A DNA stretch of 64,000 nucleotides from Liolophura sinensis (Eukaryota; Mollusca; Polyplacophora; Chitonida; Chitonidae): NCBI RefSeq assembly GCF_032854445.1, contig NC_088306.1:14379386-14443385 (forward strand), read 5' to 3'. The notes under the pieces are model-generated. The model saw nothing but the letters and a program-made list of their open reading frames with translations. It searched no databases and had not been told where the DNA came from. A program made the position numbers and the translations under genes. Numbering within the stretch: position 1 is the stretch's first letter; each line of letters begins with the position of its first letter. Positions 12,644 through 25,102 of this stretch are shown here, piece by piece.

Positions 12644-13687
12644 TCACCTGTACCAATACACTTCCTCGTCATCTTCTATAACACGTGTTCGTAGATATTT
12701 CCAAAATAAACGAAAAAATGACGGTAGAATTGGAGCTGGATTAACTCGTAGAAGATGTGGATAGCTTTTTTTGAATGCTAGAGTAGCTTCCTCCAAATGA
12801 TAGTGGGGCAATTTGGGAAAGAGATGATGGAGATGGTGCGTGCCCACGTTGTGAATTATTCCGTGAAACCAGCCATAGTGCCGGTCCACTGTTGATAACT
12901 GTCCTTGCACGTAATTCCATTTTTCGTGAGATACCCAGGGGATATCATCGTCTGCGTGCTGAAGGAATGTGATGACTAAACCCCACAGGAGGTGTGCTAT
13001 GAGCGGAAGGACGAAGTGGAGTAGTAAAGAATCCCAACCGTAGTGCACCGCGTACTGATACAAAATGGCGGCCCAGAGAGCATCCAACATTAATGATACA
13101 ACGCTTTCAATCCGGCGTCCTCCATCTACATAGGTATGGATAAGATCGTCATATGAACGAACAGATCTTGGCCCGGAGTCCACGGCCAAGTATGCAGTCC
13201 AAAGTAGACTGTTTTCTGGTTGCCAAAGAATTTCCCTTTTTCTAAGCGGGAAAAACAATTCGTCTTTGTCTATGTTGCAAGTGTTTTTGTGGTGGACCCG
13301 ATGTGAGTACTTCCAACAGCTGTAAGGCATTAGGAGAGCAGTGTGTAACACACCGCCAACTACGTCGTTGAGAAGCTTGTGCCTGGAGAAAGATCCGTGG
13401 GAACAGTCGTGCCCTATGATGAACAGAGCGACGAAGAACGTACCCTTGAGAAACGCATAAACGGGAGCGACAGCATACACAATGTACCATGGCAGGGAAA
13501 CGCGCATCCACTCGAAAGTCAGGTGAAGAGAGGCAACAGCGGCCAAATCCCGAAAAACGTAATACATGGACGTCGACACTTCTGGCTCGAAGCAATGTTT
13601 CGGGATGACTTTTTTTATGTCAACCATAGTGGGGAAAGTCGCTTGTGTCTTTCCATTCACTTTCTCCTGCACCTTTGACGCATCCAT
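12644..13687 (-). CDS. Methyl-end (omega-3/omega-6 type) fatty acid desaturase
   Basis: A 347-residue membrane di-iron desaturase encoded by one uninterrupted coding exon. The three histidine boxes are HDCSH at residues 93-97, HRVHH at 129-133 and HHLHH at 284-288, and HHLFPKLPHYHLEEA is typical of delta-12/omega-3 enzymes. Hydrophobic segments lie before box 1, between boxes 2 and 3 (about 196-242), and near residue 320. There is no N-terminal cytochrome b5 domain, which separates it from front-end desaturases. Such enzymes insert double bases' counterpart, a double bond toward the methyl end of acyl chains, in the ER membrane, allowing PUFA synthesis from monounsaturated precursors. A likely acceptor, tgcttacag, sits 15 nt upstream of the ATG, so a noncoding first exon is likely. 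Regioselectivity (delta-12 or omega-3) cannot be decided from the sequence by eye. Confidence 0.93.
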   Translation of the reverse strand: MDASKVQEKVNGKTQATFPTMVDIKKVIPKHCFEPEVSTSMYYVFRDLAAVASLHLTFEWMRVSLPWYIVYAVAPVYAFLKGTFFVALFIIGHDCSHGSFSRHKLLNDVVGGVLHTALLMPYSCWKYSHRVHHKNTCNIDKDELFFPLRKREILWQPENSLLWTAYLAVDSGPRSVRSYDDLIHTYVDGGRRIESVVSLMLDALWAAILYQYAVHYGWDSLLLHFVLPLIAHLLWGLVITFLQHADDDIPWVSHEKWNYVQGQLSTVDRHYGWFHGIIHNVGTHHLHHLFPKLPHYHLEEATLAFKKSYPHLLRVNPAPILPSFFRLFWKYLRTRVIEDDEEVYWYR

Positions 13688-13750
13688 TCCGAAAGATTCC
13701 TGTAAGCATACAGCGGTATAATAATATAGAGTTGAAAAAGCACTGCATAC
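13688..13750 (-). promoter_or_regulatory. 5'-UTR splice acceptor of the desaturase
   Basis: Reading the minus strand, tatgcttacag|gaatctttcgga runs directly into the ATG. This is a good 3' splice site, so the transcript probably starts in an unseen upstream exon at higher coordinates. The exact promoter is not identified. Confidence 0.5.
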
Positions 13751-14334
13751 TTATAATAAGAAATGATTACATACAGGATAGAAGAGGCTTGCGAATAAAT
13801 TGTAACTGCTGTCCTTTGGCGAATTCTACATGATGGAGTTGCTACTATATTTAAGCACTTTCATAAAGTAAGACTAAAATATCAAAGATCACAAGCAAGG
13901 TGGATAAATCTAGAGTAGCGAAAAAATGTTGTATTCATATTTGCCTTGTAAAAAGAGCAAACAAAATCAAAATAGTTTTCTCAGAATATGTCAAAGTTAG
14001 CCCAGGCTTACAATAATAGGCATATAAATGCATTTGCAACAGAACTGATCACAGCTGAGTAATTGTAGGGCAGATTTTAGACAAGTCAGAACCTCAATGA
14101 CAAGAATCAGGGTGTCCTATTTTGATGACGGCTCCATTCTAACAAAGGATGGTGGTGGTGCGGACGATTACTGGTTGATCAAACTGACTGGGAAATTCTG
14201 GCCATTTAAGTCATTGACTGCATTTAAATTAAAGAGCGTTTCAGTCTGTTTTCCATTTCATTTATAGCAAATGCAAAACACTGGTGTGCCGTACATTTTG
14301 TTCCTTTCAGAATTTACATCTGTACATATCGCCG

Positions 14335-14515
14335 CTGTTAGCTTTAAATATGGAAGACTACAGCATAGGGAGAAAAACCAGAGCAGCATCGGCACCTCTT
14401 GTTTGTTTACCTGAGTCATGGTCTTATTCTAATTGTGTAAATGTTTAAGTAGTAGCAAATTACACACCCCTATCTCCTTGCCTTAAGCAGAATTATTTTT
14501 TAGAAGGCAGTGATG
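14335..14515 (+). repeat. Dispersed repeat DR1, module b
   Basis: gactacagcatagggagaaaaaccagagcagc starts a block matching 31360-31560 and 56395-56760. The remainder of 13750-15580, upstream of the desaturase, shows no further coding exon I can recognise. Confidence 0.6.
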
Positions 14516-15580
14516 TAAGTTGCAATTTCTTAGAGATTTCAGGTTTAGAATAACTCAAAATGCAGGAATTAGTAATCTTGGGAGATGTTACTGAAGACAT
14601 CAGGCTCTTGGAAATATTTGTTGATAGTTGAAGCAGGCAGGGGTAGATGCCAAGTTTTCGAAGGGAACTTAAAGTTTAAGGTGTACTGGTAACTTGATAG
14701 CAAATTATAGCCATGCATTAAGTACATGGGGACTGGAAAACTCCTTCGTGTGTGGTATCTGATGGCAAGAGTTACTGCCCTTGACGAGGAAATAGCTGTC
14801 AACTTGTCTTGGCTGTTTATGAGAGGTTTAGTTACAACCTTCATGAAATATTACAGTTCCTACTGATTGGCTGTTGTCGTAACTTGCTTTATCAAGCTCG
14901 CAGAATTCGTCTAATCCCATGTCACTTTATCATCCACGCATTTGCACTAAGAGTAAGCTATAACTATCGTGTCCAGCAACCGTGACTGAGATAATTAGCC
15001 TAATGAAATAGACGTTGTATGCTAACGACTCTTACAACGTTTGACGGGAGGCCCTTTCTTAAAACGCTGTATATTTTTCTCTCCATAATATACAGAATCT
15101 CCGTAGCGTTGTATACATAGCATTTTCTCAATGAGTAATTCATCGCCCGGGGGAAAATACGAGAGAATCTGACTGTGGTTTAGATTAACTTGTCTTGAAT
15201 TCCGTTGCACCCATGAACGTCATTGTATTAATACTATATCGACGACTCTGGAAATTGAATGCAGTCATTGACCCACAACGACACAGACGTTATAAATTAA
15301 TCTGCGCCGTCGCTGCTCACCGTATTGACCCTCTTCGCGTGTATCCCATTCATTGCTAACCAGTTGTATTTGCGCGTAGAGATGTGGCTCAAGAGAAGGG
15401 GTGGGGAGGGAAAGATATTGAATTTTACACAAAGAACACTTACAACTGTCACTTGTAAGCCTATCTACCTTTGTTGATAATCGGTTGTGGTGGGCGGCGA
15501 GATGTGCTCATATATCATGTACAAGATCTGATCGATACGCTCAGCTTTGAAAATGTGTGTCTTATGTCATAAGACCATAC

Positions 15581-15839
15581 AGGGGTCACCTTAACCGAGA
15601 GGTGGATGTACAAGCGCCGCACAATGGCCCAGAAGACTCACGCCAATGTTCTCGCTATGGGTTCAAGTCCAGCTCAAGCCGAATTCCTCTTCTGTCGAAC
15701 GTGGTGAGGTCTGACGGCAACCTGCGCATGGTTGTGGCTATCCCCGGTTTCCTCCCACCACAATGCTGTCTGCCGTTGTATAAGTGAAATATTCTTGAGA
15801 AGGGCGTAAAACACTAATCAATCAACTAAATAAATAAAT
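15581..15839 (+). mobile_element. SINE family 1, full length, diverged
   Basis: Head, B box (gggttcaagtcc) and tail all present. The A-box region is more diverged than in other full copies. Confidence 0.85.
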
Positions 15840-16374
15840 GTGTTTAAAGTTATTTAACATAGAATACAGAAATACAGTTCATTTACAACCAAGCTAATTT
15901 TTTATTAAGATTTAGAAAAAGATATATTTGCGGTGGAACCGTTGAAATGCAATCGTTTTTCTATTTATCTCAGCTAGGTTAATCTAACTGTTCAAGCAAA
16001 TGCTTAACTGTAGCAAATTGCACTCCCCCTAGCACCAAAGGCATTATAATGTAGTCCATCCACATTGTAAAAGCACTGCCATTTTATCTTCAATCCAAAT
16101 GCAATATCATTCATTTGTATAACTGCATTGCAAAAGCTACTTTTAGCTTTTATACAATAAATAATAAGCACTATCATTTATGGCACGGAGTTCGTTTCAT
16201 ACCAGGATATATAATGTTAATTGTATTTATCTTTTAATGTTACTGATTTAATAATCATTCGGAACAAGCAATAATCACATTGCACTATTTTCGACATTTT
16301 TTCCCTTCGTATCATTAGTGCAAATATATGTCAGGTTCATCAAATACCAAGACACTGAGAGACTTTGACATCAA

Positions 16375-16474
16375 CAACCTGCAGATGTCGTGAGTTTCCC
16401 CCGGTTTCTTCCCATCAAAATGCTGGCCGCCGCCATGGGTGTCAAATATTCTTGAGTGGGGCATAAAACACTAG
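16375..16474 (+). mobile_element. SINE family 1, 3' fragment
   Basis: Retains ccggtttcttcccatcaaaa and atattcttgag, with a disrupted centre. Confidence 0.75.
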
Positions 16475-17449
16475 TTACATTTCAGACGACATATCTAAAC
16501 AGGTACAGAACTACCTTGCCAAGTAACTCTTCAGAAATCGACAAACTTGAACGAATACATTAAGACGAGATTTAGGCCTCGCGGGACATGCCCAGACAGT
16601 TGACAGCAGATGTTCCTATTACACAAACCGCGCGGCACATTCTATGGACCAGTGTAAACCTTTCCAGAAAATATTATCCACTATCTTTCGTTTGCGAGGA
16701 AAACGAAAATTTCAGCGTCTGTATAGAATGAAAGAATATTCCAGAATACTTACAATCTTCCAAGCAGTCCTAGCAGAAAAATTGGAATGTTCAAGGGCAC
16801 TGGTGTTGAGCGATAGGTTTGGTCTTACTTCCACAGGCAGTCACCCGTGGTCAGACCCGCAGACTACACACCACCTGTGACCGACTGGTTCAATGTGTCT
16901 GTAAATATATTTCGTTGTAACAGATAGTCCTAGTTTCAATGAATGGTGTGATTTTTTGTCACATGACCTGGCACATATACAGAACATGCATGTTTAATAT
17001 AGGGATATGCACACAGACCACGCCTGGTGATGTCTAACGTGTCGCTATTGGAAGGGTGTACTCTAATAAGACTAGGATTACTCCCTAACCTAAAAGGGTC
17101 TGTTCGACCTCATATATTTTGTTACGCACACAGTCTTTGTGTCTTCGTTCCAGTCTGACGAATATCTCATAGATTGTCTGGGCAAAACAGATGATCGGGT
17201 TGACAAACAATTCACGAGTTCAATCCCGAGTTTTGACACGGAATTTGTGCATTGGACCACGCTCGCATGATCGCTTATGCCGTGCAAGACGCGACTTGTC
17301 TTCCACTGATAGGGTGTGCACATCTGTATCTTGCAATAAGGCAGTCACAGCACATGGTAAAACCACAGCAGCAAGGCCACCAAAAAGCTTGCCTATATCA
17401 GACACATGAATGCAAAACTTCCGCTCAATACATAAAGAACTGAAATCGT
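16475..17449. other. No gene recognised
   Basis: Short overlapping frames on both strands with no domain, splice or repeat support. Confidence 0.5.
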
Positions 17450-17922
17450 AAATTTGGTCATTTAAGGTAACTAATATCCTCACAGAGCTTCAGCCATGGA
17501 ACATCTTTGAGTCATTGTGCTTTACATACATCTAAAACTTCAGGTAAATACATACAATACTTTTCAAGATACCAAACTTAACATATTTCTTTAACATTGA
17601 TCCTTACACACAATACACTAAGTCAGGAATTCAGTAATTTACGGTACTTAATATGTACACACGGAACAAAGGATGGAACATTCTTCCCGTGCATTTCTGT
17701 TCTACATGTGTGCAAACCATGGGCTCAATACATGCAGTACTTTTTGAGAAACCACCCATAACACCCTGTTCAATATTGATTCTTATACAAAATACACTAA
17801 ATCAGGAATTCAGTAGTTTACGGTACTTGATATGCACACATCCAATCAATGAAGGAATATCCCCCTCGTGCTATTGTGCTCTACATGTGTGCAAACCCTG
17901 AGCTCAATACCTGCAGTACTGA
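17450..17922. repeat. Tandem repeat, about 179 bp, 2.6 copies
   Basis: caggaattcagtaatttacg recurs 179 bp later as caggaattcagtagtttacg, and ctacatgtgtgcaaaccatg as ctacatgtgtgcaaaccctg. Units are about 80% alike by eye. No coding sense. Confidence 0.85.
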
Positions 17923-19056
17923 AAAACTGAAAGGGCGAGTTCATCGGACAATGTAAAATACATTTAAAAATTGTGTATTTTACTTCTGTATAACAACCAT
18001 TCAATCGTTAAAACAGTTAACTTAATAATTCAACGTAAAATTCTGTTATAGACTGTGTGCTTGAAAAACAACGGCTTATTGCGATGTTGCAATCAGTTAG
18101 AGTGTATATATATAAAGAATACAACAATCAATTGTTATTATACGCATTATACGGTGAATGAAGCCCATATATTCTTTTTTGATGCATCATGTAATCAAAT
18201 ATACGTCATAGCCTCACATAAAAAATCAAGATGTACATTTGCTCTTTTAGATTGGATGACACATTTAACACCTTTACATCACAGTCAACTCTCAATGCAT
18301 AAATTTAAGATTTTCTGTTATTCTAAAAATTCAGAAGACTTTTAAAGAGGCTATACCAGAAATTTTTGGCCGAAAGTTTCGCGTGGCCTCGTGTATCACT
18401 CAAAATCGGTACTAAAGTTCCTAGTATTTACGAAGTTGATCGCAATATAACAGTTTAAAATTTATAATCATTTAAAACCACATAGTTAGCCATTTACCGA
18501 AGGTTATACATTTGAGCTATTCTTGGTGAGTACATAAAGTTTGATTTGATTAGAGAATACGCACTTTTGCCAAAAATCTCCACTAAGCTCTACAGTTTTT
18601 TCAAATAAATGCAAACTCACCTCGTCGCTTGAACGCACTTCTTCTGCGTTGACTTTTTTCCATTGGCGAGTCCACATTCAACAACTTTCAACAAAGAAAA
18701 TGCTGTATTGTTGTTAAACAACGTTCAGTCCGTGCCGAATAAACTTCATCCTGTTCAAATCAGAAACATTCATGCTGGAAAAATTGGGGTTCTCCAGCAC
18801 CTTCAATTAGACAAACATCTTAAACCTCACAAAACAGTGAAGTCTACTAACTTGAATAACAATTCCAGCTATAATTATTTATGATCACATGAGTTTATTG
18901 ACATATTTATTGACACATTAAATTTGTTACGCTTGTGTTAAAATCTCTTGTATTGATATTCAGTTACTGCTTTATGGGTTATTCGATTTGCTTCGTTTTG
19001 TAGTGGGCCAGTTAGCCCCATTGAGCGCAATACATTTTTGCTACATCAGTTTCATT
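17923..19056. other. No gene recognised
   Basis: AT-rich. Frames at 18055-18345 and 18663-18884 have no recognisable motif. Confidence 0.5.
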
Positions 19057-19236
19057 TTTTTTTATTTATTTGATAAGGCTTTTAAGTCATACTCAAGAGT
19101 ATCTCAGGTATACGACGGTCAGCATCATGGTGGACGCAAACCGGGGGAAACCCACAATTATTCGCGCGTTGCTGGCAAACCTTCTCACGTAGGGCCGGAG
19201 AGAAACCCAGTAGGTCCATGGACTTGAAAATTCACA
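19057..19236 (-). mobile_element. SINE family 1, head missing
   Basis: Old copy with small deletions in the ccgggcagagcccg segment. Confidence 0.8.
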
Positions 19237-20353
19237 AATGGTCACACTTAACTGATGATACGACAACTTTTCAATTTGCCTCAGTTAGTGGTCAACAGCA
19301 AAACAAAAATGGTTATTATTTCTTTCAGGTTGAACATTTTATCGACTTATCACCAGTCACTATGACAAAATATACAAGGTTTCAATTCAGTGTGACGAAC
19401 CTTTTTTAAAATAGTCAAAACAAAACAGAGCTGTCTTGATGGGTGACTTACAAAGAAGCTACATACCAAATCTCAATTCAGTTCGATGCAGGCTATTTTG
19501 TGACAAAAGTGTTTAAATTTCAACCCACCTGTAAGGCACTCTTCCACTCGCGTATGTCATTGTTTGAAGTTTGATGCTTAGCTCACTGAGTTATCGAGGC
19601 AAGCTGTGAGAAAAATGCTTTTCAAACGCCTGAGAATGACCAGCGATGCACGTATTCCCCCAACATTGTCACAAGATAGCCCCTGACCTTAATTTCTGGT
19701 CAAATGATAAAGGATACCTTGCGTTGTTTATTCAGGCCATGTGTCCGATGGTTAGTTACTCTGTCAAACATCTGCTGTGTTCATGTTGTATTTAACCAGA
19801 TGACGGGTATACACGCAGTGCTCGAAATGGGTCAAAACTATACATGAATAAAGCGAAAAGCGCAAAGTAAAGCACTGAATACTTTGTAAAATATTGTAAA
19901 TCCGTGAAAAGTCCACAAAATTCTCATGGGTATGACTTATAGGGATATACTGGTAAAAAGTGGTAAAATCCCCGACTGTAAATAGATTTTGGGTAAGCAA
20001 CAGCGGGTTAATTTGTGAATATGTCGAAAATTATGTCGAGCAACTGCAGAATAATGGGTAAACGTTTAGTAAGCACAGGTGTATATATGAAAATAAACTG
20101 ATAAGGACATCTAGTATCAAGAATAAGCTCTCGTAAGTAAATCCGGTAATAAAAAGAACCGACAATCTTAAATCTGAAGGCAATGGTCCCTGGTTCAAAC
20201 CCCAACAGGGCCTTTTCGTCATACATATTGAAATAAATAATCGTACGGGAAGAAAACAGCTGTGGTCAATCAGAATTTACTGATGCCATGTTGTGTAGGT
20301 TGTCGTTGTCTTCGGCACGATTTTGCTACAAGGCTGTCTGCTGCGGCGATACT
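19237..20353. other. No gene recognised
   Basis: Short frames only; a tRNA-like string (aatggtccctggttcaaacccc) near 20183-20204 resembles a B box but no A box or cloverleaf was found. Confidence 0.45.
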
Positions 20354-20594
20354 TGTTTATTTATTTGTCTGGAATCACTTATTTCACTTATACAACGGCG
20401 GCCGGCATCATGGTGGGAGGAAACGGGCAGAGCCCGATGAACACCCACGACCACCCACAGGTTGTTTGCAGACTTTCCCACGTACGACAGGAGGGAAAAC
20501 CAGCATGAACTGGATTTGAACTCAGACCGATCGCATTGGTGAGAGACTACTGGGTCGTTCCGCCTCGCTAGTACTCTAACCACGTCGGCAGTCC
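20354..20594 (-). mobile_element. SINE family 1, near full length
   Basis: Carries a short deletion in the 3' domain (missing gtgttttacgccgtactc) but keeps head and B box. Confidence 0.85.
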
Positions 20595-20599
20595 GCCAG

Positions 20600-21120
20600 T
20601 GCGAACAGATTATTACAAAAGACTAAACACACTCCCTATGGGGAACACCATGGCTTAAGTATAATTACATGAACAAAATTAACTTTAGTAACATTATTTT
20701 AATTTCATTAGACGTTATTAGTATAGAATTAGTCAAAATACTGTGTTGTCATGTATATTCAATAAAGATTTTCATACAAACGATGTAAATGCTCCGGACC
20801 TCTGCAGCTACTATAGTTCGCCGGCAGAATCCTCGCTTGTTGCGCAAATATGCAGCAAAATAAGGTAAAATTTGAGCAGCGACAATGGCAAATCGTGACG
20901 TGGTCTGTGAAATACAGCCTCCCGTCAGTGTACCGCAGTTGGGGTGAAATTTTAACCATTCATATCAATGCTCAATAAGGCAGAGACTTAACCTCTACCC
21001 ACAGCACTGTGGAATTAGGCGCGATAATATCCTTTACAATTTATTAGACGGCATTGATCTACAATTACACAAAACGATGTGTTGTCATTTAATAAATATT
21101 TACATGAAAACAGTCCAAAG
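20600..21120 (+). repeat. Dispersed repeat, diverged DR1 module b with flanks
   Basis: Shares the gcagcgacaatggcaaat, gtgaaatacagcct and ttttaaccattcatatcaatgc order with other module-b copies, bounded by two related tgtgttgtcat blocks. Confidence 0.45.
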
Positions 21121-21663
21121 GCAATATAATCGTTGCATTCGTGGTCTTTCGTATCGATTTGTGAGTGTTCTAATTCGTGTTCCATGTTCATTTCGGGGAA
21201 AATTTCAAAAATTTTGGAGGCAACATTCGTATAAAAGGTTTCGTAAATCTTGGGGAAGCTGTTGGTTGCAATTGGAAGCATCGCTATGTCGTAACGGTTC
21301 CCATATTCAGTCGATTTATGGAGAATAGGTGCGAAATATTTGCGAAAGAATACAAATTTTCAATAGTTTCGTAACGCATTCTTAAGTCATAAACAGAGTG
21401 CGGAGATCGACCAAGAGAATCTTATGTCGTCACCGTCTGGCACAAGATTCCGCTAAGTGTGAAGTACTGAAAATAATCAATAGGATACGTTTCGGGCGTG
21501 TTGTTGGCTGAAACACTGGATTCTGCGACCAAGAATGAATGCTTGCAAAATCAGGCTAAGTCGTTTCATATACTCATCCTTGCATTATATACATTTTCTT
21601 AGTTCTTTGGTGATTTGCTTTGGGAATTGCCCTTGCGATTATTGACCTGGTTCGTTCATTTAG

Positions 21664-21728
21664 TCAGCCAGAATTATGTTGGACGCAAACCAGGCAGAGC
21701 CCTGGGAAAATCCACGACCATGCGCAAA
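21664..21728 (-). mobile_element. SINE family 1, internal fragment
   Basis: About 65 bp of body (cagaattatgttggacgcaa, accaggcagagccctggg), directly after a DR1 copy. Confidence 0.6.
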
Positions 21729-22412
21729 GTTTGTACTTAAAGTTTACAACTTGAGCTGCCTGAATCAATATGATTTCGGTGATGATTCTTGGATGACTAT
21801 TCGCGCAAATGTAATCAAATATTAAACAGTAACCAAATCCCGACCAAAAATAACCTTCGAAATAAACACAACATCCTTTAAATCAATGGTTATTAGCCTC
21901 CTATCGCTCGTGGAATCCTCTCCAAAACAATACAACAAAGAGATTATTAGATTAGATGGTATAGTAAGGCTCTACAAGTGACCCGTGACAATACAACACG
22001 TGACACTGGATTAGCAGGTAGGAAGAAGTTGATGACAACTGGTCAGAAGGCCTGGTATTATGCAAATGAAGACATAAAGGCTGGTTTTCTTCATCCAAAG
22101 AGTCTGTCCCTTGCTGCCCTTGCTCGTTGGTTAGTTCGTACTGTATTTCATGTTTTATTTCGATCCCCGTGATGTAGAGTTCATAATAGTCGTTACACAC
22201 AGTTTTCTTTCTTCTAGGAAAACGAGGAAAATTGTGCAAAACTGAATTGTCTCGAAGTATTTGTAGAGCAGTCGATGTATGCCATACCTACAGAGAGAAG
22301 CCACTTGCACGTATTTACAACGTACCCAATCATCAATGTGCCGGCCCTATGTCCGACTTATTAGAACAGAGCACGTCCAAAAAGGATAATCATCATTAAG
22401 CCACAGAGCTGC

Positions 22413-22513
22413 TTTATTTACTTATTTATCTGATTGGTGTTTTACGCCGTACTCAGGAATATTTTACTTATACGACGGCGGCCAGCATTATGGTGGGAGG
22501 GATGCGGGCAGAG
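22413..22513 (-). mobile_element. SINE family 1, 5'-truncated
   Basis: Tail and 3' domain only, near consensus (acgacggcggccagcattat). Confidence 0.85.
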
Positions 22514-24140
22514 TAGAGCTTCTTTAAAGTAGATCTCCAACGCAGAGCTTTCCAAACTTCAGACCGATAGTTAGATGTCCCCTGAATTAATTCCGATCGT
22601 TTTAAAACTTCGAAAACGGAACAAAACCGGCAGATTTTGGTCATCAAACATCAGAAAATCTGCTCCGCTATGAACGAGCCACAGTTGACGTTGTGACGTC
22701 ACAGCGGTACTTTCTCTGCAGGTATCTGAGGCTTTTGAATGTGTATAACAAGAAACACTACAACAGTCACGAGGCTACAGAACAAAACACACCTCGCCCA
22801 CAGGCCGCTGTGCGCGCTTGATACATCACATCATACCGAACCTTGAATCCCATAACGGGATTCCAGACAAATTTTAAATTGGCATTTTTATATGTTACCT
22901 ATTGCTGTTTCCATTCGATATAATTCAAACCTTATTTATTTTTGCCGGTGATACTTTTGTAAAATTAAAAGATTAGCTCGATTGTTGGTTTCAGCGGCGT
23001 GGAGTGACTGCCGTCAGCGCAACTCAAAATCGGTTGGCCCGACTGCAAGGATCCTCGTGTCACAGTCAGTATCGCCCAGCTTGGCGGTACACGCTTTTCC
23101 CCAATTTAATAAACCTCCGGTAGCCTATCTTTCCAAATATTTGTTGTAAAACTGTTTTACTTATATTACTGTCAGGGTGCTAACTAAAAGATGTGTACAT
23201 GCACGGGTAATTATAGGTTAAGTCACACGATAGCTTCTGGAAAACCACACAGCTGGTGAACCTAATGCATGGATTAGGGCATGCTTTGCAGGGCTTTCCA
23301 ATACATACTCCCGGCAGGTATTCACGACATGGCGTACCCCGCCAAGGCTCCGCGGTCGACAACATAAGCAGAAGGTCCAACTTTATTCTTTGTCTATTTA
23401 AATGGTTTACATAATAGTTGTTTAGATGCAGCTTACAGACTAACATAGCAATATTGTGTTTAGTGAACATTTAGTGAGAAAATAAAGTCGTTGGGGTTCT
23501 CCGTTAAAGAGTTTCTGCTTATGTTGCTCAGATTTAGTTAAGCAATGATTTCTTTTTCAGTCAGCAAGCAAGGAATGGAAGTGCCAGTAAAAGGCCTGTG
23601 ACGTCATTTTAATGATACACCCCAGTGATATTTGATAGCCTAAATAACCAAACTTATCCAATCCACAATTTCTGCAATCAGTTACCAGCCACATGCATTA
23701 ATCATTCTAACATATACCACTTACACCAATTTGCTCTCCAGAAATGAAACTCTTTTCCGCCTGCAATATCCTTCACTGGATGTGGGGGTAATATAGTCTT
23801 ATCTGATTTAATTTCCGAGACAAATTAAGCAAGCCATTGATGAATATTCACTAAGTGAGGTCTTTGTTTACATCCCATCTTTTTCCATCCTTTGTTCGTC
23901 ATACAACACCGCGCATACTTTTCTACATGCGTGAACTTCAAGGCTGTAGCCGAAGACAACTGTTACAGAAAATCACAATGGAAGCTTCGACTAATATTAG
24001 TAAGATAAATTTGAAAAGGTGTAAGTAGATAAGAAGATTTCAAAAGAAGTATACACAAACGAATTTAATAAAAACTTAATTGCAAGAGTTACGACGAGAC
24101 ATCAATTATTTTAGAACAGATTCTGAAAGGGCGGAGACTT
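22514..24140. other. No gene recognised upstream of gene B
   Basis: Contains a gc-richer patch around 22670-22850 (gacgttgtgacgtcacagcg includes a TGACGTCA CRE-like palindrome) but no transcript model can be supported. Confidence 0.45.
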
Positions 24141-24147
24141 TAATCGA

Positions 24148-24221
24148 TATATTCTCGGAAGGTACAAAAAGTAAAGCCCAGTTTATAGCTGCAAATATAT
24201 CTACCACTTTCTGTAAATAAG
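24148..24221 (+). promoter_or_regulatory. Putative promoter and noncoding first exon of gene B
   Basis: TATATT at 24148-24153 is followed 73 nt later by the donor aag|gtaagt at 24221/24222. The spacing fits the other family members. A second TATA-like string, tttatag at 24182, is too close to the donor to serve. Inferred by analogy with paralogues. Confidence 0.42.
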
Positions 24222-24224
24222 GTA

Positions 24225-24690
24225 AGTTCATATTTATATGTTACCAATGTACTTTATACACTTTCTCAGTTCTTTGGTTTTTTGTGTTGAAGGTTTTCTT
24301 TTTTTGAGTTGATCTAGCGATTACTCAAACGGAACGGTTGACGGCTAGTATATGAATGCCTGTTTTAACGCCTAGAATGAACATGTATGCATGTAGAACC
24401 TTTTCAAGTTTGACTGTATTTTTGGTTGAAAAAGTTGGTGACTTATTTCATACTTTATATTCTAATACAAAAACCTTACAGCATAAATAGTAAAACCAGG
24501 ACAGTTACAACAGTGTGATAGCTGGCATCGTAACCGATGAAATACATCCTCTTCTCAATTTAACTGAAGCAGTGTTCTAATAACTGTACATATAAATGCT
24601 TAACTAGTAACCTGCTACACGCCCACTAGCATCATGGAATTTAGGTAAACAAATGCAGTGATGTTTATTTGCGATTATAGGTGTGCATTT
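24225..24690 (+). repeat. Dispersed repeat DR1, modules a and b
   Basis: Begins almost at the first donor of gene B. Module a (tttatacactttctcagttctttgg) is followed by module b (gtaaaaccaggacagttaca) and ends in aaatgcagtgatgtttatttgcg. Confidence 0.7.
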
Positions 24691-24852
24691 CCAAATTTTT
24701 CACCAAAATTTGGCTACAGGAATATTTGCTTACATTTGTGTTCAAGCCCCTTTCAACATTTCTTTGTTTTATTTCAACGTTGTCCTGTTGGAAAAGTATG
24801 GTCCAAGTATTGGTGATAGTAATAGCTCTTTCATGAAAGCTTCATAGGATCC

Positions 24853-25102
24853 TGGGGCCTCCGTGATCGAGGTGGTTAGCGTACCAGCACGGCGCAATGA
24901 CCCAGATGTCCCTCACCAATGCAGTCTCTGTGAATTGTGTCCAGTTCATACAGTCTTCCTCTACGGCTGTACATGGGAAGGCCTGGCAACAACCTGCGGA
25001 TGGTCGTGGTTCTCCGCCGGGCTCTGCCCGGTTTCCGCTCACCATAATGCTGTTATATAAATGAAATATTGTTGAGTACGGTGTAAAACACAATCAAATA
25101 AA
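24853..25102 (+). mobile_element. SINE family 1, near full length
   Basis: Head ggggcctccgtgatcgaggt is present. The copy lies in the first intron of gene B. Confidence 0.88.

Noticed and set aside
13242-13678. Overlapping frames on both strands in the desaturase
   Set aside because: Shadows of the desaturase CDS in other frames.
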